From the NCBI GenBank assembly GCA_031394045.1, contig JANMWN010000012.1:1-31107 (forward strand): a stretch of 31,107 bases of DNA, written 5' to 3'. Each line of letters starts with the position of its first letter. Position 1 is the stretch's first letter. Below, piece by piece: positions 8,492 to 15,406 of the stretch. The DNA comes from JANYIP01 sp031394045. Lineage in GTDB: Bacteria > Actinomycetota > Actinomycetes > Prado026. The notes beneath the pieces were generated by a model that searched no databases, was not told where the DNA came from, and was given only the letters and a program-made list of their open reading frames with translations. A program made the translations under genes and the position numbers.

Positions 8492-9844
8492 ATGTCTGTC
8501 ACGGCCGAGCTCGAGGGGGTGCCCTCGATCCTGGTCGAGGGCGCTGCTCTCGACCTGGTCGAGCTTGCCCTGTGCGCTGTCCTGCCCATCGACGGGTTCT
8601 CCGGGCCCGACGAGGGGTCCGGCTTGCTGCCGATCGCGCTCCCGATCCCTGGGGCCTGCGCCGATGCGGTGCGCGCGGCGATGCGCGTGGTCCTCGAGGA
8701 CGCCGAGGGCGTCCCTGTCGCGGTCGTCGCGGTCACGCAGACCTGGGCTAACCCCTCGGACGCGGATGCCGGCCGGCTGCTCGCCGCCGGTGCGATCTCT
8801 CCGCTGCAGCCTCTGACTCACGGGGCCTTTCGCCGACTCCGACTCTCTCCCGACGAGGTGTGCTCGGCCGCCGGGAGCGTACCGGCCGTGGTGCTCGCTG
8901 TCTCCGACCCGCTCACCGCTGCGGCTGTCTCAGGTGCGGTCGCGCTGGCCGACGGGGCTCCCGTCCTCGTGCTGGCGCTGGTCGGCTCCGGGCGGCGGCC
9001 GTACCCCGACGAGGTCGGGCTGGTCCAGGCGCTGCGCGCCAGCGTCGCCGACCTCCCCAAAGGCTCGCTGGTCGTGCCGGTACCCCTGCCTCGGCTGGCC
9101 GATGCCACGGCCGACGCGGCACTGGTGGACGCTCTGGTCGTCGCATACGGCGGCACCGCGCAGACCATCGGCACCGACCGGCGGCCCGAGGCTCCTGCCA
9201 CGCTGGACGCGCTGGTCACCTCCGGCGACGCGTTCGCGGCGCCGGTGCTCGAGATCCTGCGCGCGCTCCGTCCCCCGCCGGACCGCCGTGGGCTGGTGCT
9301 GCTGTTCTCCGGGCTGTCCGGCTCCGGCAAGTCGACCGTCGCCAAGGGGGTGGAGGAGGCGTTGCTCGAGTCGAGCGGGCGCACCCTGACCTTCCTCGAC
9401 GGCGACGTCGTCCGCCGGAACCTGAGCAGGGGCCTCGGGTTCTCGCGGGCCGACCGTGACGCCAACGTCCGTCGGATCGGCTTCGTCGGCGCCGAGGTGG
9501 CGCGTCACGGGGGCATCGCGATCTGTGCGCCGATCGCTCCGTACGCCTCGACCAGGGCCGCCGTGCGCGCGATGGTCGAGGGCGCCGGGGGAGCCTTCGT
9601 CCTCATCCACGTCGCAACGCCGCTCGAGGTCTGCGAGGCCCGGGACCGCAAGGGGCTCTACGCTCTGGCCAGGGCGGGCAAGATCCCTGAGTTCACCGGG
9701 ATCAGCGACCCGTACGAGGTGCCGCAGGACGCGGACATCCGCATCGACACGTCGGTCCAGGACGTCGGCTCAGCCGTCGATGTCGTCCTGGACGAGCTCA
9801 GGACCAAGGGGTACGTACCCACCGCAAGGCGAGAGGGCAGCTGA
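8492..9844 (+). CDS. cysC: APS kinase (CysC) with N-terminal degenerate ATP-sulfurylase-like domain
   Basis: The C-terminal part (about 265-450) is a clear APS kinase, which phosphorylates APS at the 3' position to give PAPS. It has the P-loop GLSGSGKST at 274-282, FLDGDVVRRNLSRGLGFS, RRIGFVGAEVARHGG, and KGLYALARAGKIPEFTG. The N-terminal 265 residues are unusual. Their layout follows Sat-type ATP sulfurylase: an opening region like GAFSPLxGF, then VLAVSDPLTAAAV (134-146) where active enzymes have QTRNPxHxxH, and TIGTDRRP (225-232) where they have VGRDHAG. The key histidines are replaced (Thr142, Ala145, Arg230). I infer a catalytically dead sulfurylase domain, perhaps structural or regulatory. 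It starts 6 bases after cysN and shares one base with the transporter gene. Confidence 0.9.
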   Translation: MSVTAELEGVPSILVEGAALDLVELALCAVLPIDGFSGPDEGSGLLPIALPIPGACADAVRAAMRVVLEDAEGVPVAVVAVTQTWANPSDADAGRLLAAGAISPLQPLTHGAFRRLRLSPDEVCSAAGSVPAVVLAVSDPLTAAAVSGAVALADGAPVLVLALVGSGRRPYPDEVGLVQALRASVADLPKGSLVVPVPLPRLADATADAALVDALVVAYGGTAQTIGTDRRPEAPATLDALVTSGDAFAAPVLEILRALRPPPDRRGLVLLFSGLSGSGKSTVAKGVEEALLESSGRTLTFLDGDVVRRNLSRGLGFSRADRDANVRRIGFVGAEVARHGGIAICAPIAPYASTRAAVRAMVEGAGGAFVLIHVATPLEVCEARDRKGLYALARAGKIPEFTGISDPYEVPQDADIRIDTSVQDVGSAVDVVLDELRTKGYVPTARREGS

Positions 9845-10812
9845 TGGACTGGGGACTGGCACTAGCAGGGTTGATCGTCGGCGTCGTCGTCGGCCTGACG
9901 GGCATGGGCGGGGGTGCGTTGATGACCCCGATCCTGGTCCTGGTGTTCAAGATCGAGCCGCTGGCGGCTGTGTCGAGCGACCTTGTGGCCTCGTTCTTCA
10001 TGAAGCCGGTCGGCGCGCTGGTCCACCTGCGGCGCGGCACCGTCAACATGACCCTGGTCAAGTGGCTGTGCATCGGGTCGGTGCCGTCTGCCTTCGCCGG
10101 CGTCTTCGTCCTCAAGGCGCTCGGCGGCGCCGAGCTGCAGAGCCGGGTCAAGCTGGCCCTCGGCTACGCGCTGCTCATCGCGGCGCTCGGCCTCATCCTC
10201 AAGACGTACATGTCCCTGCGCGACCGGGTCCGCCGCCGTGCGAACGGCCTCTCCGTCCCGACAGGTGGGGTGCCGCCGGCGATCGTCGTCCGGCCGATCC
10301 CCACCGTGCTCATCGGTGCAGTCGGCGGGCTGGTCGTGGGCATGACGAGCGTCGGCTCCGGTTCGCTGATCATCATCGCGCTGATCGCCCTCTACCCGGC
10401 CCTGCAGGCGTCGAACCTCGTCGGCACCGACCTGGTGCAGGCCGTCCCGCTCGTCGGGGCCGCTGCTGCCGGCCACCTGCTGTACGGCGACTTCAAGCTC
10501 GGCATCACCGCTTCGCTGCTCGTCGGCTGCATGCCAGGGGTCTACCTCGGCGCGCGGATGTCCGCCGGCGCTCCCGGCGGCCTGGTGCGGCGGGCCCTCG
10601 CGTTCGTCCTCCTGGCCTCGGCGCTGAAGCTGATCGGCGTCTCCACGTTGCTCACCGGCTGGATCCTGCTCTCGGTGGCCGTCCTGGGCTCGCTGGTCTG
10701 GATGCGGGTACGCGCGACGCACGGCCTGCCCGCACTGGCCCGCCGCGAGGCGAGGCTGCGCGAGGCAGAGGCTGCCGCTGCGCCCAAGGAGTCGGCCGAG
10801 CTCGAAGGCTGA
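9844..10812 (+). CDS. TauE/SafE-family membrane transporter, possible sulfate importer
   Basis: The 322-residue protein has about eight hydrophobic segments in two similar halves. Each half opens with a glycine-rich turn: LTGMGGGALMTPIL near residue 18 in the first, and GMTSVGSGSLIIIALI in the second. This is the pattern of the TauE/SafE (DUF81) family, whose members move sulfite, sulfoacetate, sulfate or other anions across the membrane. A charged, cytoplasmic-looking linker (about 120-145) separates the halves and a charged Ala/Glu-rich tail ends the protein. The one-base overlap with cysC ties it to sulfate activation. Sulfate uptake is therefore the likeliest role, but direction and substrate cannot be read from sequence. 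Confidence 0.85.
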   Translation: MDWGLALAGLIVGVVVGLTGMGGGALMTPILVLVFKIEPLAAVSSDLVASFFMKPVGALVHLRRGTVNMTLVKWLCIGSVPSAFAGVFVLKALGGAELQSRVKLALGYALLIAALGLILKTYMSLRDRVRRRANGLSVPTGGVPPAIVVRPIPTVLIGAVGGLVVGMTSVGSGSLIIIALIALYPALQASNLVGTDLVQAVPLVGAAAAGHLLYGDFKLGITASLLVGCMPGVYLGARMSAGAPGGLVRRALAFVLLASALKLIGVSTLLTGWILLSVAVLGSLVWMRVRATHGLPALARREARLREAEAAAAPKESAELEG

Positions 10813-10896
10813 CCGATTTGGTTCGGCCGATCGGGTGATCGTGGATCTGTTCTGCGGTCGTGACTGCTTCGTCCCCAGATCGCCGGACCGTGGAAG

Positions 10897-10905
10897 TTAT
10901 CCACA
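10897..10905 (+). other. Single consensus DnaA-box sequence
   Basis: TTATCCACA matches the canonical DnaA-binding 9-mer exactly. Only one copy was noticed, and no dnaA, dnaN or AT-rich unwinding region is near, so this is not an origin. It could titrate DnaA or be chance. Confidence 0.35.
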
Positions 10906-10953
10906 GGTGCGCTGCTGACGGTTGCCGCCGACCTGGTGGCGTTCGATGATCTT

Positions 10954-10989
10954 CCCCTGACACCGGAAGCTCCGGTCGGGTGTCAGGGG
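10954..10989 (+). terminator. Perfect 11-bp inverted repeat after the cys-transporter operon
   Basis: CCCCTGACACC at 10954-10964 pairs exactly with GGTGTCAGGGG at 10979-10989 across a 14-base loop. It lies 142 bases after the transporter stop. There is no T-run after it, but actinobacterial hairpin terminators often lack one. An operator site is the alternative reading. Confidence 0.45.
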
Positions 10990-11174
10990 CGATCCCAACG
11001 GGTGGCGGCGCCGTTCGGTCGCCTCCCGCGGCCTCGCCGTCACCGGTCGATCGAGCACTCCTGGGCAGCACGTACCCGACTGCGCCGATGGCGCGATGAC
11101 AGCCGCCGAAGGCCCCCGTGGCCCATTCCGGCAGACCCCCTTCTCGGCGGTCCCCGAGCGTCCGTACGCCATTC

Positions 11175-11196
11175 CCCGGTTCAAGACGGGTTTTTT
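11175..11196 (+). terminator. Small hairpin with T-run before the hydrolase gene
   Basis: CCCG at 11175-11178 and CGGG at 11187-11190 enclose 8 bases and are followed by six T at 11191-11196. This is the layout of a weak intrinsic terminator or an attenuator about 80 bases before the hydrolase start. The stem is only 4 bp, so confidence is low. Confidence 0.28.
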
Positions 11197-11276
11197 CACT
11201 GCCGATCCTCCATGGCAGAAGCGCTATCAGTCCGGCCCCCCTCGCCGGCGCGCAGACACCCCTCGGGAGCAGAACA

Positions 11277-12785
11277 ATGCGTCATCGCGCATCAAGGCTG
11301 ACCCGTCAGCCCCACACCCACGGACGCCGGCTCACCGGCGTCACCGCTGTTCTATCCCTCATCGCCGCGTCCGGAGTCGCCGTTGTCATCGGCACCTCGT
11401 TCGCGAGCAGCCCGAAGAATCTGATCAGCAACTCAGGGTTCGAGTCGGACCTGTCCGGCTGGACCAAGCTCAACAGTCCGGTCCACCTCGACCGGAGCGA
11501 CGACGCCCACGACGGGTCGCACGCGGCCCAGCTGTCCGCGGACTCGGTGAACACGGTCGTCCTGAAGGACCAGCCCAACACGGTCACCGACACGACCTCG
11601 GGCTCGGTCTACAACGTGTCCGTCTGGGTCAAGGCACCGACGCCCTTCGTCGACGCCGTCCTGCGGCTGCGCGAGACCAAGAGCGGCCGCCTGGTCGGTC
11701 AGCACAGCGAGCAGCTTCGGCTCACGGACAACGCGTGGCACCAGATCCAGTTCGACTACACCACCAAGGGAGCTGGCGACGCGCTGGACTACAACGTGAT
11801 GGCCCGCAACCTGGCGGTCGGTCGTGTGCTCCTGATCGACGACACCTGGTTGTCGACTCCAGACTCGACTCCAGACTCGACGCCAACCGTGCCGCCGTCG
11901 CCGTCGCCGTCGCCGCCGACGCCCCCGGTGACCCCACCGCCGCCCCCGCCGGTGACCCCCCCGCCGCCCCCGCCGGTGACGCCGCCCGTCGCCGGCGCCA
12001 CGCTGTACGGCACGAGCGTCTACCAGGAGCCAGGCGAGACCTTCGCGCAGGCCTACCAGCGTCGCGTGGCGACGTATGGCCAGATGGCGATCGACCGGGT
12101 CTTCTACCCCGGCCTCCCCGCCGCCTGGCCGGGCAACGCCGGCTACTCAGGTGGGCCGGTGGTGGTGTCCTTCAAGGCATCGCCGCAGACCGTGCTCACT
12201 GGAGCGTACGACGCCTCGCTGAAGAACTGGTTCGCCACGGCCCCCCGTGGTCGGCAGATCTGGTGGACGTACTTCCACGAGCCCGAGGACAACATCGAGG
12301 CAGGCGAGTTCACCGCGGCGCAGTACCGCGCGGCGTGGCAGCGCATCGCCGGCCTGGCCGACACGGCGTCGAACTCGGACCTGCACGCGACGCTGATCCT
12401 GATGTGCTTCACGCTCGAGAAGTCGTCCGGTCGCAGCTTCGCGGACTACTACCCGGGTGCGGCGTACATCGACACCCTCGGGTTCGACTGCTACAACCGG
12501 CTAGCCGGCAAGGGTGGCTACATCGACCCGGCCAAGCAGTTCGCCAGCGTCCTGTCCGTGGCTGCGGCCGAGGGCAAGCCGTGGGGCCTGGCCGAGTTCG
12601 GCAGCCAGCTGGTCGCGGGGGACAGCGGTGCCGGTCGAGCGGCCTGGTTGCTTGCCTCGGCGGCGTGGCTGTCGGCGAACCAGGCGAGCTGGGTGACGTA
12701 CTTCGACTCGCCGGTCTCCAATGAGTACCGCCTGATGGACTCCGCGTCCAAGGCAGCCTGGCGCACGGTCGTCACCTCGATGTGA
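11277..12785 (+). CDS. Secreted CBM-linker-GH26-like glycoside hydrolase
   Basis: ATG 11277 follows GGGAG at 11265-11269. The 502 residues begin with a basic region and a hydrophobic segment (about 20-44) that acts as a signal peptide or anchor. Residues 48-192 look like a carbohydrate-binding jelly-roll of the CBM4/9 type (NLISNSGFESDLSGW to LLIDDTWL). A linker of PDST repeats and long proline runs (about 194-238) follows. The catalytic domain (240-502) resembles GH26: TYFHEPED with Glu335 as probable acid/base and WGLAEFGS with Glu440 as probable nucleophile. GH26 enzymes cut beta-mannans and related glycans, but the substrate here is unknown. Its place in the locus suggests it trims or releases the cell's own polysaccharide. 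A second, shorter GH26-like gene lies at 24211. Confidence 0.82.
   Translation: MRHRASRLTRQPHTHGRRLTGVTAVLSLIAASGVAVVIGTSFASSPKNLISNSGFESDLSGWTKLNSPVHLDRSDDAHDGSHAAQLSADSVNTVVLKDQPNTVTDTTSGSVYNVSVWVKAPTPFVDAVLRLRETKSGRLVGQHSEQLRLTDNAWHQIQFDYTTKGAGDALDYNVMARNLAVGRVLLIDDTWLSTPDSTPDSTPTVPPSPSPSPPTPPVTPPPPPPVTPPPPPPVTPPVAGATLYGTSVYQEPGETFAQAYQRRVATYGQMAIDRVFYPGLPAAWPGNAGYSGGPVVVSFKASPQTVLTGAYDASLKNWFATAPRGRQIWWTYFHEPEDNIEAGEFTAAQYRAAWQRIAGLADTASNSDLHATLILMCFTLEKSSGRSFADYYPGAAYIDTLGFDCYNRLAGKGGYIDPAKQFASVLSVAAAEGKPWGLAEFGSQLVAGDSGAGRAAWLLASAAWLSANQASWVTYFDSPVSNEYRLMDSASKAAWRTVVTSM
11853..11984 (+). repeat. Short in-frame tandem repeats encoding the Pro-rich linker
   Basis: A 12-base unit (TCGACTCCAGAC) starting at 11853 and 11865 and a diverged copy at 11877 encode PDST-like repeats. 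After a run of Pro/Ser codons, a 24-base unit starts at 11925 and 11949 and partly again at 11973, encoding PVTPPPPP. Both keep frame. They form the flexible spacer between the binding and catalytic domains of the hydrolase. Confidence 0.8.
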
Positions 12786-12825
12786 CGGCTGGTCGACAGC
12801 TCACCGCAAGGTAGGTCGAGTGAAG

Positions 12826-12861
12826 GCGAGGGCCGGTCCGCAGCTGCGGACCGGCCCTCGC
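12826..12861. terminator. 36-bp perfect palindrome, probable bidirectional terminator
   Basis: Positions 12826-12843 are the exact reverse complement of 12844-12861, with no spacer, so RNA from either strand would form a G+C-rich stem of about 16 bp with a 4-base loop. It lies 40 bases after the hydrolase stop and 96 bases past the end of the convergent glycosyltransferase gene. No T-run follows on either strand, as is common for actinobacterial terminators. A second short dyad (CCAGACG-A-CGTCTGG) lies at 12885-12899. Confidence 0.75.
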
Positions 12862-12956
12862 TGCTGAAGTCGCCGGGTCGGGCTCCAGACGACGTCTGGT
12901 TTGATCTATGCCCTACAACCGTCGTCGCTGTCGGCGCTGTCGTCGCTGTCGGCGAG

Positions 12957-13886
12957 TCAGATGCCCCGACCACGAGCGTGCAGCTGGCGGACGATGGCGT
13001 CCGGCTTGACCGCGCCCGAGGCGACCGCGAGAGCGAGGTAGGCCCTCGGCTCGAGCGGGTTGCGGCGTACGGTCCGCCCGGCCCAGCGAACCGCCTGGCG
13101 ACGGTCCCCGCCAGCGGCGGTCGCGAAGGCCACCTGACCGGAGATGCGAGCCTTGCCGGCGGGCACGGTCGCGAATTCCGGGTAGCTCTCGAGCAGCCAG
13201 GTCAGGCCCTGCGCCATTGTCTCCCAGCGACTGGTGAAGTACGACTTCTTGTGCCAGCGGATGATCACGCCGACCATCGGAACGGTACGAACCGGCCCGG
13301 TCCGCGCCGCACGCAGCAGGAACTCGTAGTCCTCGCCGAACGAGCCGGGGATCTCCTCGGAGACCAGGCCGTAGCCGTCGACCACGGCAGCCCGGCGCAT
13401 CAGGAACGACGACGGGTGCAGCTCGGTCAGCCGGTCGCGCAGGAGGTCCCGCAGCTCGATCTTGGTCTTGTCGAGCACCCGGTCGACGTCCGTGCCGTCG
13501 TACGCGATCCGGATCCCGCAGCTGACGAGCGAGGCGCTGGGGTCGCTGATGAGCATGTCGACCTGCGCGCTCAGCTTGCCCGGCAGCCACACGTCGTCGT
13601 CGTCGCAGAAGGCGACCAGCTCGGCGTCCGACGCGAGCAGGCCGCTGTTGCGGCCGCCGGCCAGGCCGGGCTTGCGGTCGTTGCTGATGACCAGGACCGG
13701 CCGGTGCTCGTCGTTGACGGCCAGCGAGAGGTCCGGCTCGGACTGGTCGAAGACGACGATGACGCGTACCCGCGCCGGGTAGTCCTGGACCAGGATCGCC
13801 TCGATCGTCTCGCGCAGCAGGTCCGGCCGGTCCCGGGTGGGAACGATGACGTCGACGTCGGGCAGCTCGTTGGTTGGGATGCTCAT
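12957..13886 (-). CDS. Family 2 (GT-A fold) glycosyltransferase
   Basis: The 309-residue cytoplasmic protein has the family-2 pattern. It opens with VDVIVPTRDRPDLLRETI, has the nucleotide-sugar region NDRKPGLAGGRNSGL near 69-83, an acidic metal-binding cluster CDDDDVW at 94-100, and a later GEDYEFLLRAARTG that fits the catalytic-base region. About 60 C-terminal residues are helical and basic, with no membrane segment. It should add one sugar to the lipid-linked unit. Donor and linkage cannot be predicted. The ATG overlaps the stop of the upstream fusion gene by 4 bases (ATGA on the minus strand), making it the last gene of a three-gene minus-strand operon. Confidence 0.9.
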   Translation of the reverse strand: MSIPTNELPDVDVIVPTRDRPDLLRETIEAILVQDYPARVRVIVVFDQSEPDLSLAVNDEHRPVLVISNDRKPGLAGGRNSGLLASDAELVAFCDDDDVWLPGKLSAQVDMLISDPSASLVSCGIRIAYDGTDVDRVLDKTKIELRDLLRDRLTELHPSSFLMRRAAVVDGYGLVSEEIPGSFGEDYEFLLRAARTGPVRTVPMVGVIIRWHKKSYFTSRWETMAQGLTWLLESYPEFATVPAGKARISGQVAFATAAGGDRRQAVRWAGRTVRRNPLEPRAYLALAVASGAVKPDAIVRQLHARGRGI

Positions 13887-15406
13887 GTTCCACTTCGCTT
13901 GGGATAGCCGTATCGGCGCCGCAGAGGCATGGTCAGGCCGGACACGAGCCGTTGGCTGGACTGCGGGAACGCCGCCTGCCAGGCCTGGTCGGGGACGACA
14001 TCGATGGGGCCGCTGGAGAACCGCATGGGGTTGCCCGCGACCGTGTGCGACGGGTCGAGGTGGAGCGAGCTGCCATCGACGAACGAGAGCGCGGTCTCGA
14101 TGTCGTCCCGACCGAGGAAGGACAGCAGCCGGCTGAGCGAGCCGTGCGGGTCCGCGGTGAAGTCCTCGTACCGGATCAGCTGGGTCGCCGTCCCGCGCCG
14201 GGCCAGCCGGTCGAGGAGCGCGTTCTCGGCGTTCCAGTGCAGCGCGGTCTGCGCCGGCGACCAGGTCGCCATGTACTCGCCGGGTCCGGCCTCGGGTCGC
14301 GGGATCTGCTTGGTCCACGAGTACGCCACGGCGGGGCTGTCGCGTACGACGTGCAGCACCTTGAGGTCGATCCCCGGGGTGGCCGCCAGCACCAGTGCGG
14401 TGGACGCGTGCTTGCTGGCGTCGACGACGACCTGGGCGCCAGAGACCTCGAGCACCGCGGCATAGAGCCGGCTGAGCAGGTCCCCGTAGCGACGGAGCCG
14501 GCGGCCGAACTCGCCGTGCCCTGGCTCGTCGATGTGCGCGGCCGCGCGCAGCAGCCGAGGTGCGTGGCGCTTGCGGTCGACGGAGTGCTTCAGGGCCAGG
14601 ACCTCGTCGACATCGACCCGGTCCCACCCGCCGAACGCGCTCTTGCCCACGCGCTGCCAGAACGTGCACAGGCTGAAAGACTCCCCGCAGCCGCACAGCT
14701 CGTCGTCGCGCAGACCGCGTTCCCACAGGTGGACGACCTCGCCGACGCAGGCGACACCATCGACCTGAGAGATGGAGCGTTCGAGCAGGGTGGACCCGCT
14801 GCGCCCCAGGCCGCCGAGGTAGAGCACCGGCACGTGCTGCTCGCGGGCCGGCGAAGGGACCAGCTCGCCCACGAGGTCGGCGAACCGGTTCAGGCTCGTC
14901 GCCAGCGCCCCGGCCTCGGGGCCCGACCCGCCGCTGCCGAGCAGGAAGTGCTCGGGCTCCGCGACGGCTTCGTCGAGCGCGGCCCGCAGGTCCGCCTCGG
15001 TCTCGGTGAGGCGGACCACGCCGCCTGCACCCATCCGGCGGGCGAAGAGCTGCTGGTGGTTGTCGACGTGCTCGCCGCGCCCGGGGTCGCGGGGAAGGCA
15101 GATGGGCAGCTTTCCGTGCCGCCGGGCCTCGGTGATGGTGGCCGGACCGCCGTGGCAGACGACGACGGCGGCGCGCTCCATGGCGTCCTGCAGGTCGGCG
15201 TGGTCGAGCAGGGAGCTGCCCCGAGCGAGCGTGGGCGGGTGCGAGTGGCCGTACTGCACAAGGACGTCGAGGTCGTCGTGACCGGCCGCACGGGCATCGC
15301 GCAGCCACCCGTCGATCCAGTCGACCGCCCGGTCGAAGGGGTGGTGGTCGGTGCCGACGGCGACGAGTACCAGCCGAGCGCCGGGGGTACCCGCGAACGA
15401 GCTCAC
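13883..15406 (-). CDS. PssE-like glycosyltransferase fused to a sulfotransferase
   Basis: I start this at GTG 15406, which overlaps the stop of the PssD-like gene (GTGA). The longer frame to 15787 runs through that gene and is not family-like. Of 507 residues, 1-165 form a GT28 C-terminal-type domain (LVLVAVGTDHHPFDRAV, then VVVCHGGPATITEA with the donor-site CHGG at 84-87), as in PssE/Alg13. Residues 190-507 form a sulfotransferase: PAPS 5'-phosphate loop GGLGRSGSTLLER at 198-210, a Cys-rich CGCGESFSLC near 238-247, the 3'-phosphate site HVVRDSPAVAYSW with Arg355 and Ser363, and RYEDFTADP. I infer one protein that helps add a sugar with its PssD partner and sulfates the same or a nearby residue. 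Confidence 0.88.
   Translation of the reverse strand: MSSFAGTPGARLVLVAVGTDHHPFDRAVDWIDGWLRDARAAGHDDLDVLVQYGHSHPPTLARGSSLLDHADLQDAMERAAVVVCHGGPATITEARRHGKLPICLPRDPGRGEHVDNHQQLFARRMGAGGVVRLTETEADLRAALDEAVAEPEHFLLGSGGSGPEAGALATSLNRFADLVGELVPSPAREQHVPVLYLGGLGRSGSTLLERSISQVDGVACVGEVVHLWERGLRDDELCGCGESFSLCTFWQRVGKSAFGGWDRVDVDEVLALKHSVDRKRHAPRLLRAAAHIDEPGHGEFGRRLRRYGDLLSRLYAAVLEVSGAQVVVDASKHASTALVLAATPGIDLKVLHVVRDSPAVAYSWTKQIPRPEAGPGEYMATWSPAQTALHWNAENALLDRLARRGTATQLIRYEDFTADPHGSLSRLLSFLGRDDIETALSFVDGSSLHLDPSHTVAGNPMRFSSGPIDVVPDQAWQAAFPQSSQRLVSGLTMPLRRRYGYPKRSGT

Larger units (their letters stand above)
10813..11276 (+). other. 464-base intergenic region between the cys operon and the hydrolase gene
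   Basis: I see no convincing gene here. The 100-codon minus-strand frame at 10897-11199 has no recognisable features. The stretch holds a 9-base DnaA-box sequence, an 11-bp perfect inverted repeat, and a small hairpin followed by six T residues shortly before the hydrolase gene. Each is listed separately. No clear promoter pair was found for the hydrolase gene. Confidence 0.6.

Noticed and set aside
7223..8821. 532-codon minus-strand open frame opposite cysN
   Set aside because: High G+C content leaves antisense frames open. cysN on the plus strand has every GTPase motif, and the antisense product has none.
5500..10812. Ordinary assimilatory sulfate reduction operon
   Set aside because: No cysH, sulfite reductase, sirohaem or ferredoxin genes are present, while APS kinase, a PAP phosphatase and three sulfotransferases are. 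Sulfation is the better reading, though dual use cannot be excluded.
10897..10905. Replication origin suggested by a DnaA box
   Set aside because: There is only one box, with no AT-rich region and no replication genes nearby.
10897..11199. 100-codon minus-strand gene in the long gap
   Set aside because: It has no ribosome-binding site or recognisable motif and spans the inverted repeat. The composition fits non-coding sequence.
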